Shown one piece after another: positions 16,801 to 24,717 of a stretch of 41,607 nt of DNA. Both the position numbers and the translations under genes were made by a program. Position 1 is the stretch's first letter. Each line of letters opens with the position of its first letter. The notes beneath the pieces are model-generated. The model saw only the letters and a list, made by a program, of their open reading frames with translations. It was not told the origin of the DNA and did not search any database. The DNA is from Psychroflexus aestuariivivens (GTDB lineage: Bacteria; Bacteroidota; Bacteroidia; Flavobacteriales; Flavobacteriaceae), in the NCBI RefSeq assembly GCF_004010055.1, contig NZ_RQVT01000043.1:1-41607 (forward strand), given 5' to 3'.

Positions 16801-17424
16801 ATGATCAGATTAGTTATAGCTGAAGATCACCAATCATTTGTAGATGGATTACGTTTATTACTTGATAATGAAGAAAATATTACAGTTGTTGGTAGCGCCA
16901 ATAATGGAGAGGATTTACTAGATATTTTAGAAAAAAAATCAGTCAATGTAGTTTTGACAGATATAAAAATGCCAAAGATAGACGGCATTGCAGCTTGCAG
17001 ACTAATCAAAAAAAGTCATCCCCAAGTCAAAGTAATCGCACTTACAATGTTTGATCAAGATGATGCGGTTAAACAAATGCTAGATGCTGGTTGTGACGGC
17101 TATTTACTGAAAAATTCATCTTTAAAACTTGTCCTCAATGCATTAGAAACCGTTGCCAGTGGTGGCCAATTCTTCGATCCAACAATATGTATTGATGATT
17201 TAGAAACTGAATCTCATGGAAAACAAATTTTGACAAACAGCGAATTCGAAATTTTAAAACTCATAAGCTTAGGCAAAACCAGTCGCGAAATTGCTGATAT
17301 TCGATCTACAGCAATTTCCACAGTTGAAAGGCACCGCAAAAATATGATTGGCAAGTTGAAATTGAAGGGCGCCAATGAGTTGTTACGCTATGCATTAGAT
17401 AAAAAATATAATTTCGATGTTTAA
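16801..17424 (+). CDS. LuxR/NarL-family response regulator
   Basis: 207 aa. Receiver domain with acidic pocket E8-D9, phosphoacceptor D54 (VVLTDIKMPK), conserved T (ALTMFDQDD) and K104 (GYLLKNSS), then a LuxR-type HTH from about 145 (LTNSEFEILKLISLGKTSREIADIRSTAISTVERHRKNMIGKLKLKGANELL). It is the output partner of the kinase directly upstream. Targets are unknown; the ATACCC palindromes upstream of the operon are candidates. Confidence 0.92.
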   Translation: MIRLVIAEDHQSFVDGLRLLLDNEENITVVGSANNGEDLLDILEKKSVNVVLTDIKMPKIDGIAACRLIKKSHPQVKVIALTMFDQDDAVKQMLDAGCDGYLLKNSSLKLVLNALETVASGGQFFDPTICIDDLETESHGKQILTNSEFEILKLISLGKTSREIADIRSTAISTVERHRKNMIGKLKLKGANELLRYALDKKYNFDV

Positions 17425-17429
17425 TGTAA

Positions 17430-17456
17430 GTAAAATTATGAAAATCATATTTTTAC
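17430..17456 (+). terminator. AT-rich hairpin after the response regulator
   Basis: GTAAAAtTATGA and TCATAtTTTTAC form a stem with one T-T mismatch and a 3-nt loop, 6 nt after the stop. Its right arm is T-rich. Weak but well placed terminator. Confidence 0.4.
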
Positions 17457-17596
17457 ACCCAAGTTTTAGATAAAAACCATTGACTTCTTAGGTAGATTAA
17501 ACTTTTAATAAAAAAAACTGTCTTAATTTGAATTTTACTAGCTATTTTCAAAAAAGCTTGTATTTTCATTTTTTTAATCTTTTAAAATTAATTTCT

Positions 17597-20086
17597 ATGC
17601 TAAGAAAAATCCTTTACTTCACATTTGTGGCAGGGATGATGTTTTCTTTTAGTTCTTGTTCTGTGTTTCAATCACAGAAAAGTAAAAAAGGACAGGCAAC
17701 ATCGAGTTCCCCAAAAAGCAAAAACGGTATTAAACCTTACAATAAGGTAATTACTGATAAAGCAAAATCTGACAGCGGATTATTTACAGTTCATCAGCTA
17801 GATGATGATTATTTTTTTGAAATCCCCGATTCTCTGTTCAATCGAGAAATGTTAATGGTTACAAGAATAGCCCAAACTGCTAGAGGGCTTGGTTTCGGTG
17901 GCGGAAAGCAAAACGAACAGGTTTTGCGCTGGCAAAAAAAGGGAGACAAAGTTCTTTTGCGTGTGGTTTCTCACCAAATTTATGCCGCAGACTCCTTACC
18001 AGTTCATGAAGCTGTAGTCAATTCAAATTTTGAGCCAATTTTGTATTCTTTCGACGTCAAAGCATACAAAAAAGACTCTATCAATGATAATACGGTTATC
18101 AACGCTACAGATTTATTCAAAAAAGATATCAAAGCTTTAGGGCTTCAGGATCGTAGAAGAAAGCCTTATAAAATTTCAAGAATGGATTCTGATAGATCTT
18201 ATATTGATACCATAAGAAGCTATCCTGAAAATATTGAAATAAGACACGTCAAAACCTTTAACGCAGGAGATCCACCTTCAAATTCAAGCACAGGTTCCAT
18301 TTCTTTAAAATTCAGTAATTCTATGATTCTGTTGGATAAAGAACCTATGCGAAAGCGTTACTTTGACCAACGTGTAGGATGGTTTACCAGCCAACAGACC
18401 GATTATGGATTGGATAATCAAAAATCAGAAACGGTTCAATTTATAGATCGTTACCGTCTTGAAGTGAAAGATGAAGATATTGAAAAATTCAAAAATGGAG
18501 AGTTGGTTGAGCCTAAAGAACCAATCGTTTATTATATAGATCGAGCAACACCAGAGAAATGGAGAAAATATATTAAACAAGGAATAGAAGATTGGCAAGT
18601 TGCTTTTGAAGCAGCTGGATTCAAAAATGCTATTATCGCCAAAGATCCACCGACTAAAGAAGAAGATCCAGATTGGAGTCCAGAAGATGTGCGCTATTCT
18701 GTAGTTAGATATCTAGCTTCTCCAATTCCAAATGCCAATGGACCTCACGTAAGTGACCCGCGTTCAGGTGAAATTTTAGAATCAGATATTAATTGGTATC
18801 ACAATGTGATGACATTACTGAGAAACTGGTATTTTGTTCAAACTGCCGCTATCAATCCTGAAGCACGTGGTGTTGAATTTAAAGATGAAATTATGGGACG
18901 CTTGATTCGTTTTGTATCTTCCCACGAAGTAGGACACACACTTGGATTGCCACACAATATGGGAAGTAGCGTGGCTTATGATGTTGAAGATTTACGCGAC
19001 CCAGAATTTACAAAAGAATTTGGAACAGCGCCTTCGATTATGGATTACGCACGTTTCAATTATATCGCACAACCTGGCGATGGCGATGTTTCTTTAATGC
19101 CGAATGTTGGTCCTTATGACAAATATTCTATTGCTTGGGGATACCGCCCAATTTTAGATAAAACTCCTGAAGAAGAAAAAGACATTCTAGACCAATGGAT
19201 TTTAGAGAAGGCAGGCGATCCTATTTATAGATTTGGAGAACAACAAATCGGTGGGGTGATTGACCCGAGTTCTCAAACTGAAGATTTGGGTGACGATTCT
19301 ATGGAAGCTAGCGAATATGGAATTGCTAACTTAAAGCGAATTGTACCAAACCTAATAGAATGGACTGCTGAAGATGGTAAAAACTACGAGGATTTGGACG
19401 ATTTGTATGGTCAAGTTTATGCACAATACAATCGATATATGGGACACGTGACTGCTAATATTGGCGGTGTTTACGAATATTATAAAACTTATAATCAAGA
19501 GGGTCCTGTGTATATTCATACTCCAAAAGATAAGCAAACGCGTGCGATGGAATTTCTTCAAAATGAATTGTTCACCACACCAGAATGGCTTATTGACGAC
19601 GACATTTTTAATAAAATCCAATTCGATGGTTATTTAGAAAAAATAAGAAGTTACCAAGAGCGTTCCTTGAATAATTTACTCGATTTTGGCAGATTTGCCA
19701 GAATGATGGAAAATGAAGAATTGAATGATGAAGCCTATGCCATTGACGAAATGATGGAAGATTTGCGTAAAGGTTTATTCAGTGAATTGAATCGTGGACA
19801 GGAAATATCTAGAATAAGAAGAAACTTGCAACGTGCCTATATTTCTAGAATGCACCATTTGATGACTGAAGAACAAAGCAGTATTCCTTCACGTTACAGA
19901 AGTTACATTAGTAGAAGTAATATTGATGTTGAAAACAGCGATATTCGTGCGTTGGTAAGAGCAGAGCTTAAAACTTTACAACGAGATTTGCGTCGAGCAA
20001 TCAACAGAACACGAGATAAAATGACAAAATATCACTTGGAAGATAGCGTAGAACGCATCGAGGATATTTTAAATCCAAAATCTTAA
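17597..20086 (+). CDS. Zinc metallopeptidase lipoprotein, DUF5117/DUF4953 type
   Basis: 829 aa from the ATG at 17597, chosen because it gives a good lipoprotein signal (MLRKILYFTFVAGMMFSFSSC); an upstream in-frame TTG at 17528 would put 23 residues before it. Domains in order: DUF5118-like region, DUF5117-like region (MLMVTRIAQTARGLGFGGGKQ), then the metzincin-like peptidase with HEVGHTLGLPH (residues 443-453) and the downstream APSIMDYARFNY Met-turn. Large members of this family are common in Bacteroidetes envelopes; substrates are not established. Monocistronic, ended by a clear terminator. Confidence 0.88.
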   Translation: MLRKILYFTFVAGMMFSFSSCSVFQSQKSKKGQATSSSPKSKNGIKPYNKVITDKAKSDSGLFTVHQLDDDYFFEIPDSLFNREMLMVTRIAQTARGLGFGGGKQNEQVLRWQKKGDKVLLRVVSHQIYAADSLPVHEAVVNSNFEPILYSFDVKAYKKDSINDNTVINATDLFKKDIKALGLQDRRRKPYKISRMDSDRSYIDTIRSYPENIEIRHVKTFNAGDPPSNSSTGSISLKFSNSMILLDKEPMRKRYFDQRVGWFTSQQTDYGLDNQKSETVQFIDRYRLEVKDEDIEKFKNGELVEPKEPIVYYIDRATPEKWRKYIKQGIEDWQVAFEAAGFKNAIIAKDPPTKEEDPDWSPEDVRYSVVRYLASPIPNANGPHVSDPRSGEILESDINWYHNVMTLLRNWYFVQTAAINPEARGVEFKDEIMGRLIRFVSSHEVGHTLGLPHNMGSSVAYDVEDLRDPEFTKEFGTAPSIMDYARFNYIAQPGDGDVSLMPNVGPYDKYSIAWGYRPILDKTPEEEKDILDQWILEKAGDPIYRFGEQQIGGVIDPSSQTEDLGDDSMEASEYGIANLKRIVPNLIEWTAEDGKNYEDLDDLYGQVYAQYNRYMGHVTANIGGVYEYYKTYNQEGPVYIHTPKDKQTRAMEFLQNELFTTPEWLIDDDIFNKIQFDGYLEKIRSYQERSLNNLLDFGRFARMMENEELNDEAYAIDEMMEDLRKGLFSELNRGQEISRIRRNLQRAYISRMHHLMTEEQSSIPSRYRSYISRSNIDVENSDIRALVRAELKTLQRDLRRAINRTRDKMTKYHLEDSVERIEDILNPKS

Positions 20087-20107
20087 AACAACATAATTTT
20101 AAGTAAA

Positions 20108-20148
20108 CCCAAAAGCTGTCTAAAGTAAAATTTAGGCAGCTTTTTTTT
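20108..20148 (+). terminator. Terminator repeat, copy 1
   Basis: AAAAGCTGTCTAAA (20111-20124) pairs with TTTAGGCAGCTTTT (20131-20144) and runs on in T through 20148. Two more copies of the same about 38-bp element lie at 23753 and 25473. Confidence 0.85.
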
Positions 20149-20404
20149 GATTTATGCATACAAAAACTCCATTTCTGAAATGATCTTAAGCTGGATCTAA
20201 TTCTTTTAGATTATCTTTTTTAAAACACAGATGAAAATACTTCTAAGCTTATATAGTTTTCTATTACCTTCAATTTATTGATTTTCAGTAAAAATAAAAC
20301 AAATAGATTCATATTAATTGCTTTCATTTTACTTTTATTGCTAAAAATAAAATCTATTTCATACTTTTAAAGTCTTAAAAATAGAGTTCTACTTTAAGGT
20401 TTTT
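20149..20404. other. Intergenic region without recognisable gene
   Basis: With copy 1 of the terminator repeat this makes a 318-bp gap. It is AT-rich; a 9-bp inverted repeat (AAATAGATT / AATCTATTT) lies in 20298-20361. I find no consensus promoter for the secreted-protein genes that follow. Confidence 0.4.
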
Positions 20405-21271
20405 ATGAAATATCAAAATACATTATTTCTGATTTTGCTTTGCTTTTGCAGCAGTTTATTTGCGCAGGAGAGCATTTATTTCAATGATTTTGAATCTGGC
20501 AACCTGAATGTAGCAGAATACGTTGGTGATCCACAGATCTCAGAGCATATTTCATTTTCAGTGTGGACTAATAATGCTGGGAATTTTGAAGAGCATACTG
20601 GTGTAGAAGGCTCTAATGCCATAGGTATAAGCGGAAATGGTAACAAGTCCATGTTTTTCACCATTCAAATTGAAGAAGGATATCAACTTGATTTAACTGG
20701 CTACAGTTTTTGGTCTAAGAAAGAAAGAAAACAAGGAAGCCATAGCTGGGTTTTTCTTTTAAACGATGTTGACTATGCAAACGGAGGCACCAATCAAAAT
20801 TTAAGCTTCCAAGAGGGTGATTTTGAACCGACATTGCTTAATCAAACTGGGGAAATTAATGTAGAGTATCAAATTGGCGGCATGGGCAATGTAAGCCATA
20901 TTATAGATAATTTTCAACTTTTTGGTGAAGTAAAACCAATTTGTGACGAAGAATTGATTCAAATTCAACCACACAACTCAAATATCTGCAACGGCGATCA
21001 AGTTGAGTTATTTGTGGATACTTTTTCAGAAGAAAACATCAGTTATCAATGGCAAATTTTAATAGATGGCAACTGGCAAGATTTAACGAATAATCAAAAC
21101 TACAGCAACGTAAACGACAGTACTCTCATTATTGAAAATATTCCATTAGCATTCAATCAAAATATTTACCGATGCATTGTTACCGTGGATGGTTGCAATG
21201 AAGAATCAGAACAAGCGGAAATTAACGTCATCGCTTTGCCCGAAACAGAACCCATAATATATAATAATTAA
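20405..21271 (+). CDS. Secreted protein with Ig-like domain, first of three adhesin-like genes
   Basis: 288 aa with a signal peptide ending SSLFAQ. Residues about 22-175 form a beta-rich domain (FNDFESGNLNVAEYVGDPQISEHISFSVWTNN...) of the kind found before T9SS domains; about 190-280 is an Ig-like domain (CNGDQVELFVDT...ISYQWQ...YRCIVTVDGCNEESEQAEINVI). It ends shortly after (PETEPIIYNN) without a sorting domain. It is followed at 32 bp by a similar secreted gene, so the protein may be released or held by its neighbours. Exact function unknown. Confidence 0.75.
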   Translation: MKYQNTLFLILLCFCSSLFAQESIYFNDFESGNLNVAEYVGDPQISEHISFSVWTNNAGNFEEHTGVEGSNAIGISGNGNKSMFFTIQIEEGYQLDLTGYSFWSKKERKQGSHSWVFLLNDVDYANGGTNQNLSFQEGDFEPTLLNQTGEINVEYQIGGMGNVSHIIDNFQLFGEVKPICDEELIQIQPHNSNICNGDQVELFVDTFSEENISYQWQILIDGNWQDLTNNQNYSNVNDSTLIIENIPLAFNQNIYRCIVTVDGCNEESEQAEINVIALPETEPIIYNN

Positions 21272-21303
21272 ATCCAAAAATTCAAATACTAAACTTAAAA
21301 ACT

Positions 21304-22371
21304 ATGGCACAACTAAACTTAAAATTTTACATGATTGCGTTTTTATGCTTTGCAGGCATAACTGCTGGCGCGCAAGAATCTGGAACGCAAGAAATCTGTA
21401 TTGGCGATGTTAAAACCTACTCAGTAAACGAAAATTCAGATTCTTCTTTTTCTTGGGAAATTGAAGAATCTGCTTTTGCTGGTATAATTAATGAAAATAC
21501 GGCTTCAGGAAACGAAATTGAAATAGACTGGCAAAATACGCCTGCAGGTGCGTATACTTTAACAGTTATTGAAACCAATAGTGAAGGTTGTCCAGGCGCC
21601 CCAGTTACAGCAACAATTAATGTCAATCCGCTACCAGATGCACCGGTAGTCACACTTACGCAACCAGGTTGTGGTGAATTAACCGGAAGTATGGAAATCA
21701 CTTCTCCTTTGGGTGCAGATTTACAATATAGCATAGACGGCGGTTCAAATTTCCAAGATTCAGTCAATTTTGAAGATTTAGACCCAGATGTTTACAATGT
21801 AATTGCTCAAAACGGATCAGGTTGTTTATCTGAACCAACAGAATTTGAAATTAACGAACCACTTGTTATACCAGAAACTCCAGTTGTTGAGGTTACGCAT
21901 CCAGAATGTGGCGAAACTACTGGCGGATTAGAGATTACTTCTCCAACAGGAACAGGTTTAGAATATAGTATAGATGGCGGAACTACTTTCAGTTCAGATT
22001 TGACTTTTGCAGATTTAGAACCAGGTCAATATAATGTTATAGCAACCAATGGAGATTGTGATTCTGAGACCGTTACAGTTACTATAGATCCTGCTCCTGT
22101 TGTGCCAGAGAATCCTGAATTCACCATAGTTGATCCAGATTGTGGAGAAGATGAAGGAACACTTACCATTACGGCTCCTTTAGGCGCAGAATTAGAATAT
22201 AGTGCAGATGGTGGGACTACTTGGCAAACCGATTTAGAATTTGTACTAGAAGCTGGTACGCATCAAATTCAGGTGAGAAATACAGGCAGTACTTGTACTT
22301 CAGAAGTTGTGGATGCAACCATTGAAGAAGCACCAGAAATTCCAACAACATCTCCGATTCAGTTTAACTAA
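21304..22371 (+). CDS. Secreted SprB-like repeat protein
   Basis: 355 aa: signal peptide to about residue 24 (FAGITAGAQ), an Ig/PKD-like domain (25-115) and then three SprB-type repeats of about 75-80 residues, each opening with a P-x-C-G-E box (QPGCGELTG, HPECGETTG, DPDCGEDEG), then SPLGADLQYSIDGG-like strands and a Cys near the end. SprB repeats occur in gliding-motility adhesins. It ends in PTTSPIQFN with no sorting domain. The next gene is in the same reading frame behind one TAA stop, and its first domain resembles the N-terminal domain here. Confidence 0.78.
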   Translation: MAQLNLKFYMIAFLCFAGITAGAQESGTQEICIGDVKTYSVNENSDSSFSWEIEESAFAGIINENTASGNEIEIDWQNTPAGAYTLTVIETNSEGCPGAPVTATINVNPLPDAPVVTLTQPGCGELTGSMEITSPLGADLQYSIDGGSNFQDSVNFEDLDPDVYNVIAQNGSGCLSEPTEFEINEPLVIPETPVVEVTHPECGETTGGLEITSPTGTGLEYSIDGGTTFSSDLTFADLEPGQYNVIATNGDCDSETVTVTIDPAPVVPENPEFTIVDPDCGEDEGTLTITAPLGAELEYSADGGTTWQTDLEFVLEAGTHQIQVRNTGSTCTSEVVDATIEEAPEIPTTSPIQFN

Positions 22372-22383
22372 GCTAAAACTGAG

Positions 22384-23724
22384 TTGATTTGTCTTCAAAA
22401 GCATAGCTACTGTAAATCAGGAATAAAAGGTAAAATCACTTTTTATTCCTGTTTAGCTATGCTTTTTTGTTTTTATTTCAGTTCGGCACAAGACCAAATT
22501 ATCTGTGATTCTGAATTCAATTTTTTTGGTGTTGATATGGATGAAAATAACGGCAATGGCTCAACAAATTCTACATACCAATGGTTTGTTTTTGAAGATG
22601 AATTTGAAGGTGAAATTGTTCCACAAACTTCTTCTGACAATCAAATTATTATAGAATGGGAGAATACTCCTGAAGGTGAATACACGGTTTTAGTACAAGA
22701 AATCAATAGTGAAGTTTCTTGTGAACCTGAACCCAAACAAATGTCGATCATATTAAGAGATTTGTCTCCTGAAAATATTTTAGGACCAAATTATGTTTGC
22801 GAAGGTGAAACAATTGCTTTAGCACATACATTTCAAACAGAAGGCGAGTGGGCTTTAGAAGATGAAAACATTGGTCAGATTTCACAAAATGGGAATTTTG
22901 AAGCTTTGCATAGTGGCCAAGCGATTGTAAATTTCAGTTACAATAATAACGGCTGTGAGTTTTCAGTTTCAAAATTGATTCAAGTGCATCCAAAACCACA
23001 ACCTAGCCTTCAAGGTGGTGAAATTTGTTTGGATTTAGAAGCTGATGAAACGATTATTCTGAATTCTGGTCTGTCACATCAGGATTATGATTTTCAATGG
23101 TATCATAACGAACAACTTATTACAAATTCAAGCAGTCATATTTTTATTTCGGAAGTAGGCGAATTCAAACTTATAGTGACAAATCAAGAAACGGGATGTG
23201 TTTCGGATGTAATTTCAACACAAGTCGTAGAACTTCAAAAACCAGCAGTTTCTGCTACTGTTTATTCAGATTTTGAAAATAATCAAAGAATAGAAGTCAG
23301 TATTGATAACCCAGAAGCTTATCTTTTCAAATTAGGGGATGCTCCGTTTCAGGAAAGTAATATTTTTTATAACATCACAACTGAAGGCAAACATCATATT
23401 TCTATTAAAGAAAAAGATGGCTGTTTTTTTATGAAGATTGAAGTTATTGTCATCAATTATCCAAAGTTTTTTACGCCCAATAATGACAGTTATAACGACA
23501 CGTGGAATATCCACAGTTTAAGAAATGATCCCACTGCTGAAGTTTATATTTTCGATAGATATGGGAAATTATTAAAAACCATTTCGCCAGCTGCAAAAGG
23601 CTGGGATGGCACGTATCACGGCAAGAAAATGCCGTCTAACGATTATTGGTTTTTGGTGGAATATACAGACAGAAATGATGGCTCTCAACGAAGTTTTCGC
23701 TCTAATTTCACTTTAAAACGATAA
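22384..23724 (+). CDS. T9SS type-B sorting-domain adhesin-like protein
   Basis: 446 aa. N-terminal signal (FYSCLAMLFCFYFSSAQ), a PKD/Ig-like domain paralogous to that of the preceding gene (YQWFVFEDEFEGEIV; IIIEWENTPEGEYTVLVQEINSE), more Ig-like strands, and a C-terminal gliding-motility-type domain (FFTPNNDSYNDTWNI, VYIFDRYGKLLKTISP, WDGTYHGKKMPSNDYWFLVEY) that marks export by the type IX system. The start is unclear: a TTG at 22384 is the only usable codon before the hydrophobic stretch, and a 70-nt hairpin covers the signal-peptide codons. It is the only one of the trio with a sorting domain. Confidence 0.82.
   Translation: MICLQKHSYCKSGIKGKITFYSCLAMLFCFYFSSAQDQIICDSEFNFFGVDMDENNGNGSTNSTYQWFVFEDEFEGEIVPQTSSDNQIIIEWENTPEGEYTVLVQEINSEVSCEPEPKQMSIILRDLSPENILGPNYVCEGETIALAHTFQTEGEWALEDENIGQISQNGNFEALHSGQAIVNFSYNNNGCEFSVSKLIQVHPKPQPSLQGGEICLDLEADETIILNSGLSHQDYDFQWYHNEQLITNSSSHIFISEVGEFKLIVTNQETGCVSDVISTQVVELQKPAVSATVYSDFENNQRIEVSIDNPEAYLFKLGDAPFQESNIFYNITTEGKHHISIKEKDGCFFMKIEVIVINYPKFFTPNNDSYNDTWNIHSLRNDPTAEVYIFDRYGKLLKTISPAAKGWDGTYHGKKMPSNDYWFLVEYTDRNDGSQRSFRSNFTLKR
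22397..22466 (+). repeat. Two-part hairpin embedded in the signal-peptide codons
   Basis: Outer arms AAAAGCATAGCTA (22397-22409) and TAGCTATGCTTTT (22454-22466), inner arms CAGGAATAAAA (22418-22428) and TTTTATTCCTG (22441-22451), loop 12 nt, T-run to 22468. All 24 pairs are perfect. It looks like an intrinsic terminator of the preceding gene, but lies within the next coding sequence. Confidence 0.75.
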
Positions 23725-23752
23725 GAAAAACAGTTTACTGTTTCAACTAAAA

Positions 23753-23790
23753 CCAAAAGCTGTTTAAAGTAAAATTTAGACAGCTTTTTT
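23753..23790 (+). terminator. Terminator repeat, copy 2
   Basis: AAAAGCTGTTTAAA pairs with TTTAGACAGCTTTT (one G-T wobble), then T. Follows the T9SS-B gene by 28 bp. Same element as copies at 20108 and 25473. Confidence 0.85.
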
Positions 23791-23894
23791 GTTAGATTTT
23801 TTTTAGTAACTAGAATCTTGATTTTAACAAAAACCATCTTAAAATTCATTATTATTGCTAAAAAGACGTTTTTAAGCAATAATTATGAAAATAT

Positions 23895-23933
23895 TTACGG
23901 GAAAACCGTAACTTTTTTACGGTCGAACCGTAA
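23895..23933. promoter_or_regulatory. Twin 17-bp palindromic operators
   Basis: TTACGG-GAAAA-CCGTAA (23895-23911) and TTACGG-TCGAA-CCGTAA (23917-23933), centres 22 bp apart, i.e. two helical turns. The second ends 1 bp before the -33 TTG of the promoter, so they sit near -44 and -66, typical for an activator binding on one face of the DNA. The regulator is not known. Confidence 0.65.
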
Positions 23934-23934
23934 T

Positions 23935-23962
23935 TTGTAATGAAAAAGTTGCTCTATGTTTG
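23935..23962 (+). promoter_or_regulatory. Consensus Bacteroidetes promoter
   Basis: TTG (23935-23937), 17 nt, TATGTTTG (23955-23962): full match to TTG-N17-23-TAnnTTTG. Transcription from about 23968 gives a 170-nt leader before the lipoprotein at 24139. Confidence 0.7.
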
Positions 23963-24009
23963 TCGCCATAACTTATTTATAATAAATAGTGTTTATAATC
24001 ACATTCATT

Positions 24010-24063
24010 ACACACACACACACACACACAATAATTGGCTTAGGCTATTGTTGTGGGTGTTTG
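24010..24063 (+). repeat. (AC)10 microsatellite forming one arm of a leader hairpin
   Basis: AC repeats run 24010-24030. The 3' part of the repeat with AATAAT (24019-24035) can pair with ATTGTTGTGGGTGTTTG (24047-24063) over about 15 pairs with a G-T wobble and two mismatches; loop 24036-24046. A slipping repeat in a 5' leader could alter the fold or leader length. Confidence 0.55.
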
Positions 24064-24138
24064 GCTTCACCTAGCTTTTCATGATTCATCCATAGAAAAA
24101 TTAAAAACTATTTTTAAAAATTTATAAATTACAAAACT

Positions 24139-24666
24139 ATGAAAAGTTTAAAATTAAATATATTACAAGTGTTCATGTTATTTTTTTGCGCTACAGTTTT
24201 TATTGGGTGTGAAGAAGAGAATAAAAATCAAATTGATGAAAACTTAATGAAATCAGGATTAAATCAAGTTGATCTTGACCTTTCATTTTATGGTGACTTT
24301 GATGAAAGTAAGCATGAAAAAGTTATATTCACTGAAACATTTGAATACATTGTTGATGGTCGAACTTATGAATCTGAATTCACAACGGAATATAACACAA
24401 CTACAGAGATGTTGATAAAAGTTTCTATAGGAGAAAATTATTTTGTTAAAACAGGTTTGAATATTTCTGATATTGAGAGTCAATACGAAACATATGGGGA
24501 TCCTAATCCAAATGATGGTATGACGCCACACGCAAGATGTATAGAAAGTTGTAAAGACAAATACACTGATGCTAATGGTAATAAGATTAGAGGTAGAGGA
24601 GGCTGTAAGGCAAACTGTTGGGTAGATACAGGAGTAAAAATATTAACTCTTGGTTTAGCAGCTTAA
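24139..24666 (+). CDS. Lipoprotein with paired CX3C motifs at the C-terminus
   Basis: 175 aa. Lipoprotein signal with FIGC (C24), an acidic middle with beta-rich character (EKVIFTETFEYIVDGRTYESEFTTEY), and a distinct basic Cys-rich tail: C134-x3-C138, 17 residues, C156-x3-C160 (HARCIESCKDKYTD; GRGGCKANCWVDT), ending in a short hydrophobic run (VKILTLGLAA). The twin CX3C pattern suggests two disulfides clamping a loop. I do not recognise the family. It has an unusually elaborate upstream region (twin operators, consensus promoter, AC-repeat leader) and its own terminator. Confidence 0.7.
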   Translation: MKSLKLNILQVFMLFFCATVFIGCEEENKNQIDENLMKSGLNQVDLDLSFYGDFDESKHEKVIFTETFEYIVDGRTYESEFTTEYNTTTEMLIKVSIGENYFVKTGLNISDIESQYETYGDPNPNDGMTPHARCIESCKDKYTDANGNKIRGRGGCKANCWVDTGVKILTLGLAA

Positions 24667-24670
24667 GGTT

Positions 24671-24710
24671 TTCCCTCTTTTTGATAATTCAAAAGAGGGA
24701 ATATTATTTT
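24671..24710 (+). terminator. Intrinsic terminator after the CX3C lipoprotein
   Basis: TTCCCTCTTTT (24671-24681) pairs with AAAAGAGGGAA (24691-24701), 11 perfect pairs, then TATTATTTT. Confidence 0.8.
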
Positions 24711-24717
24711 AAATACC

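Noticed and set aside
21304-23724. One protein read through the TAA at 22369-22371
   Set aside because: The downstream part has its own signal peptide (ending FYFSSAQ) and a paralogous N-terminal domain, so two separate secreted proteins are more likely.
23895-23933. CRISPR repeats
   Set aside because: Only two palindromes 5 bp apart with no spacer-sized intervals and no cas genes; they fit operators.
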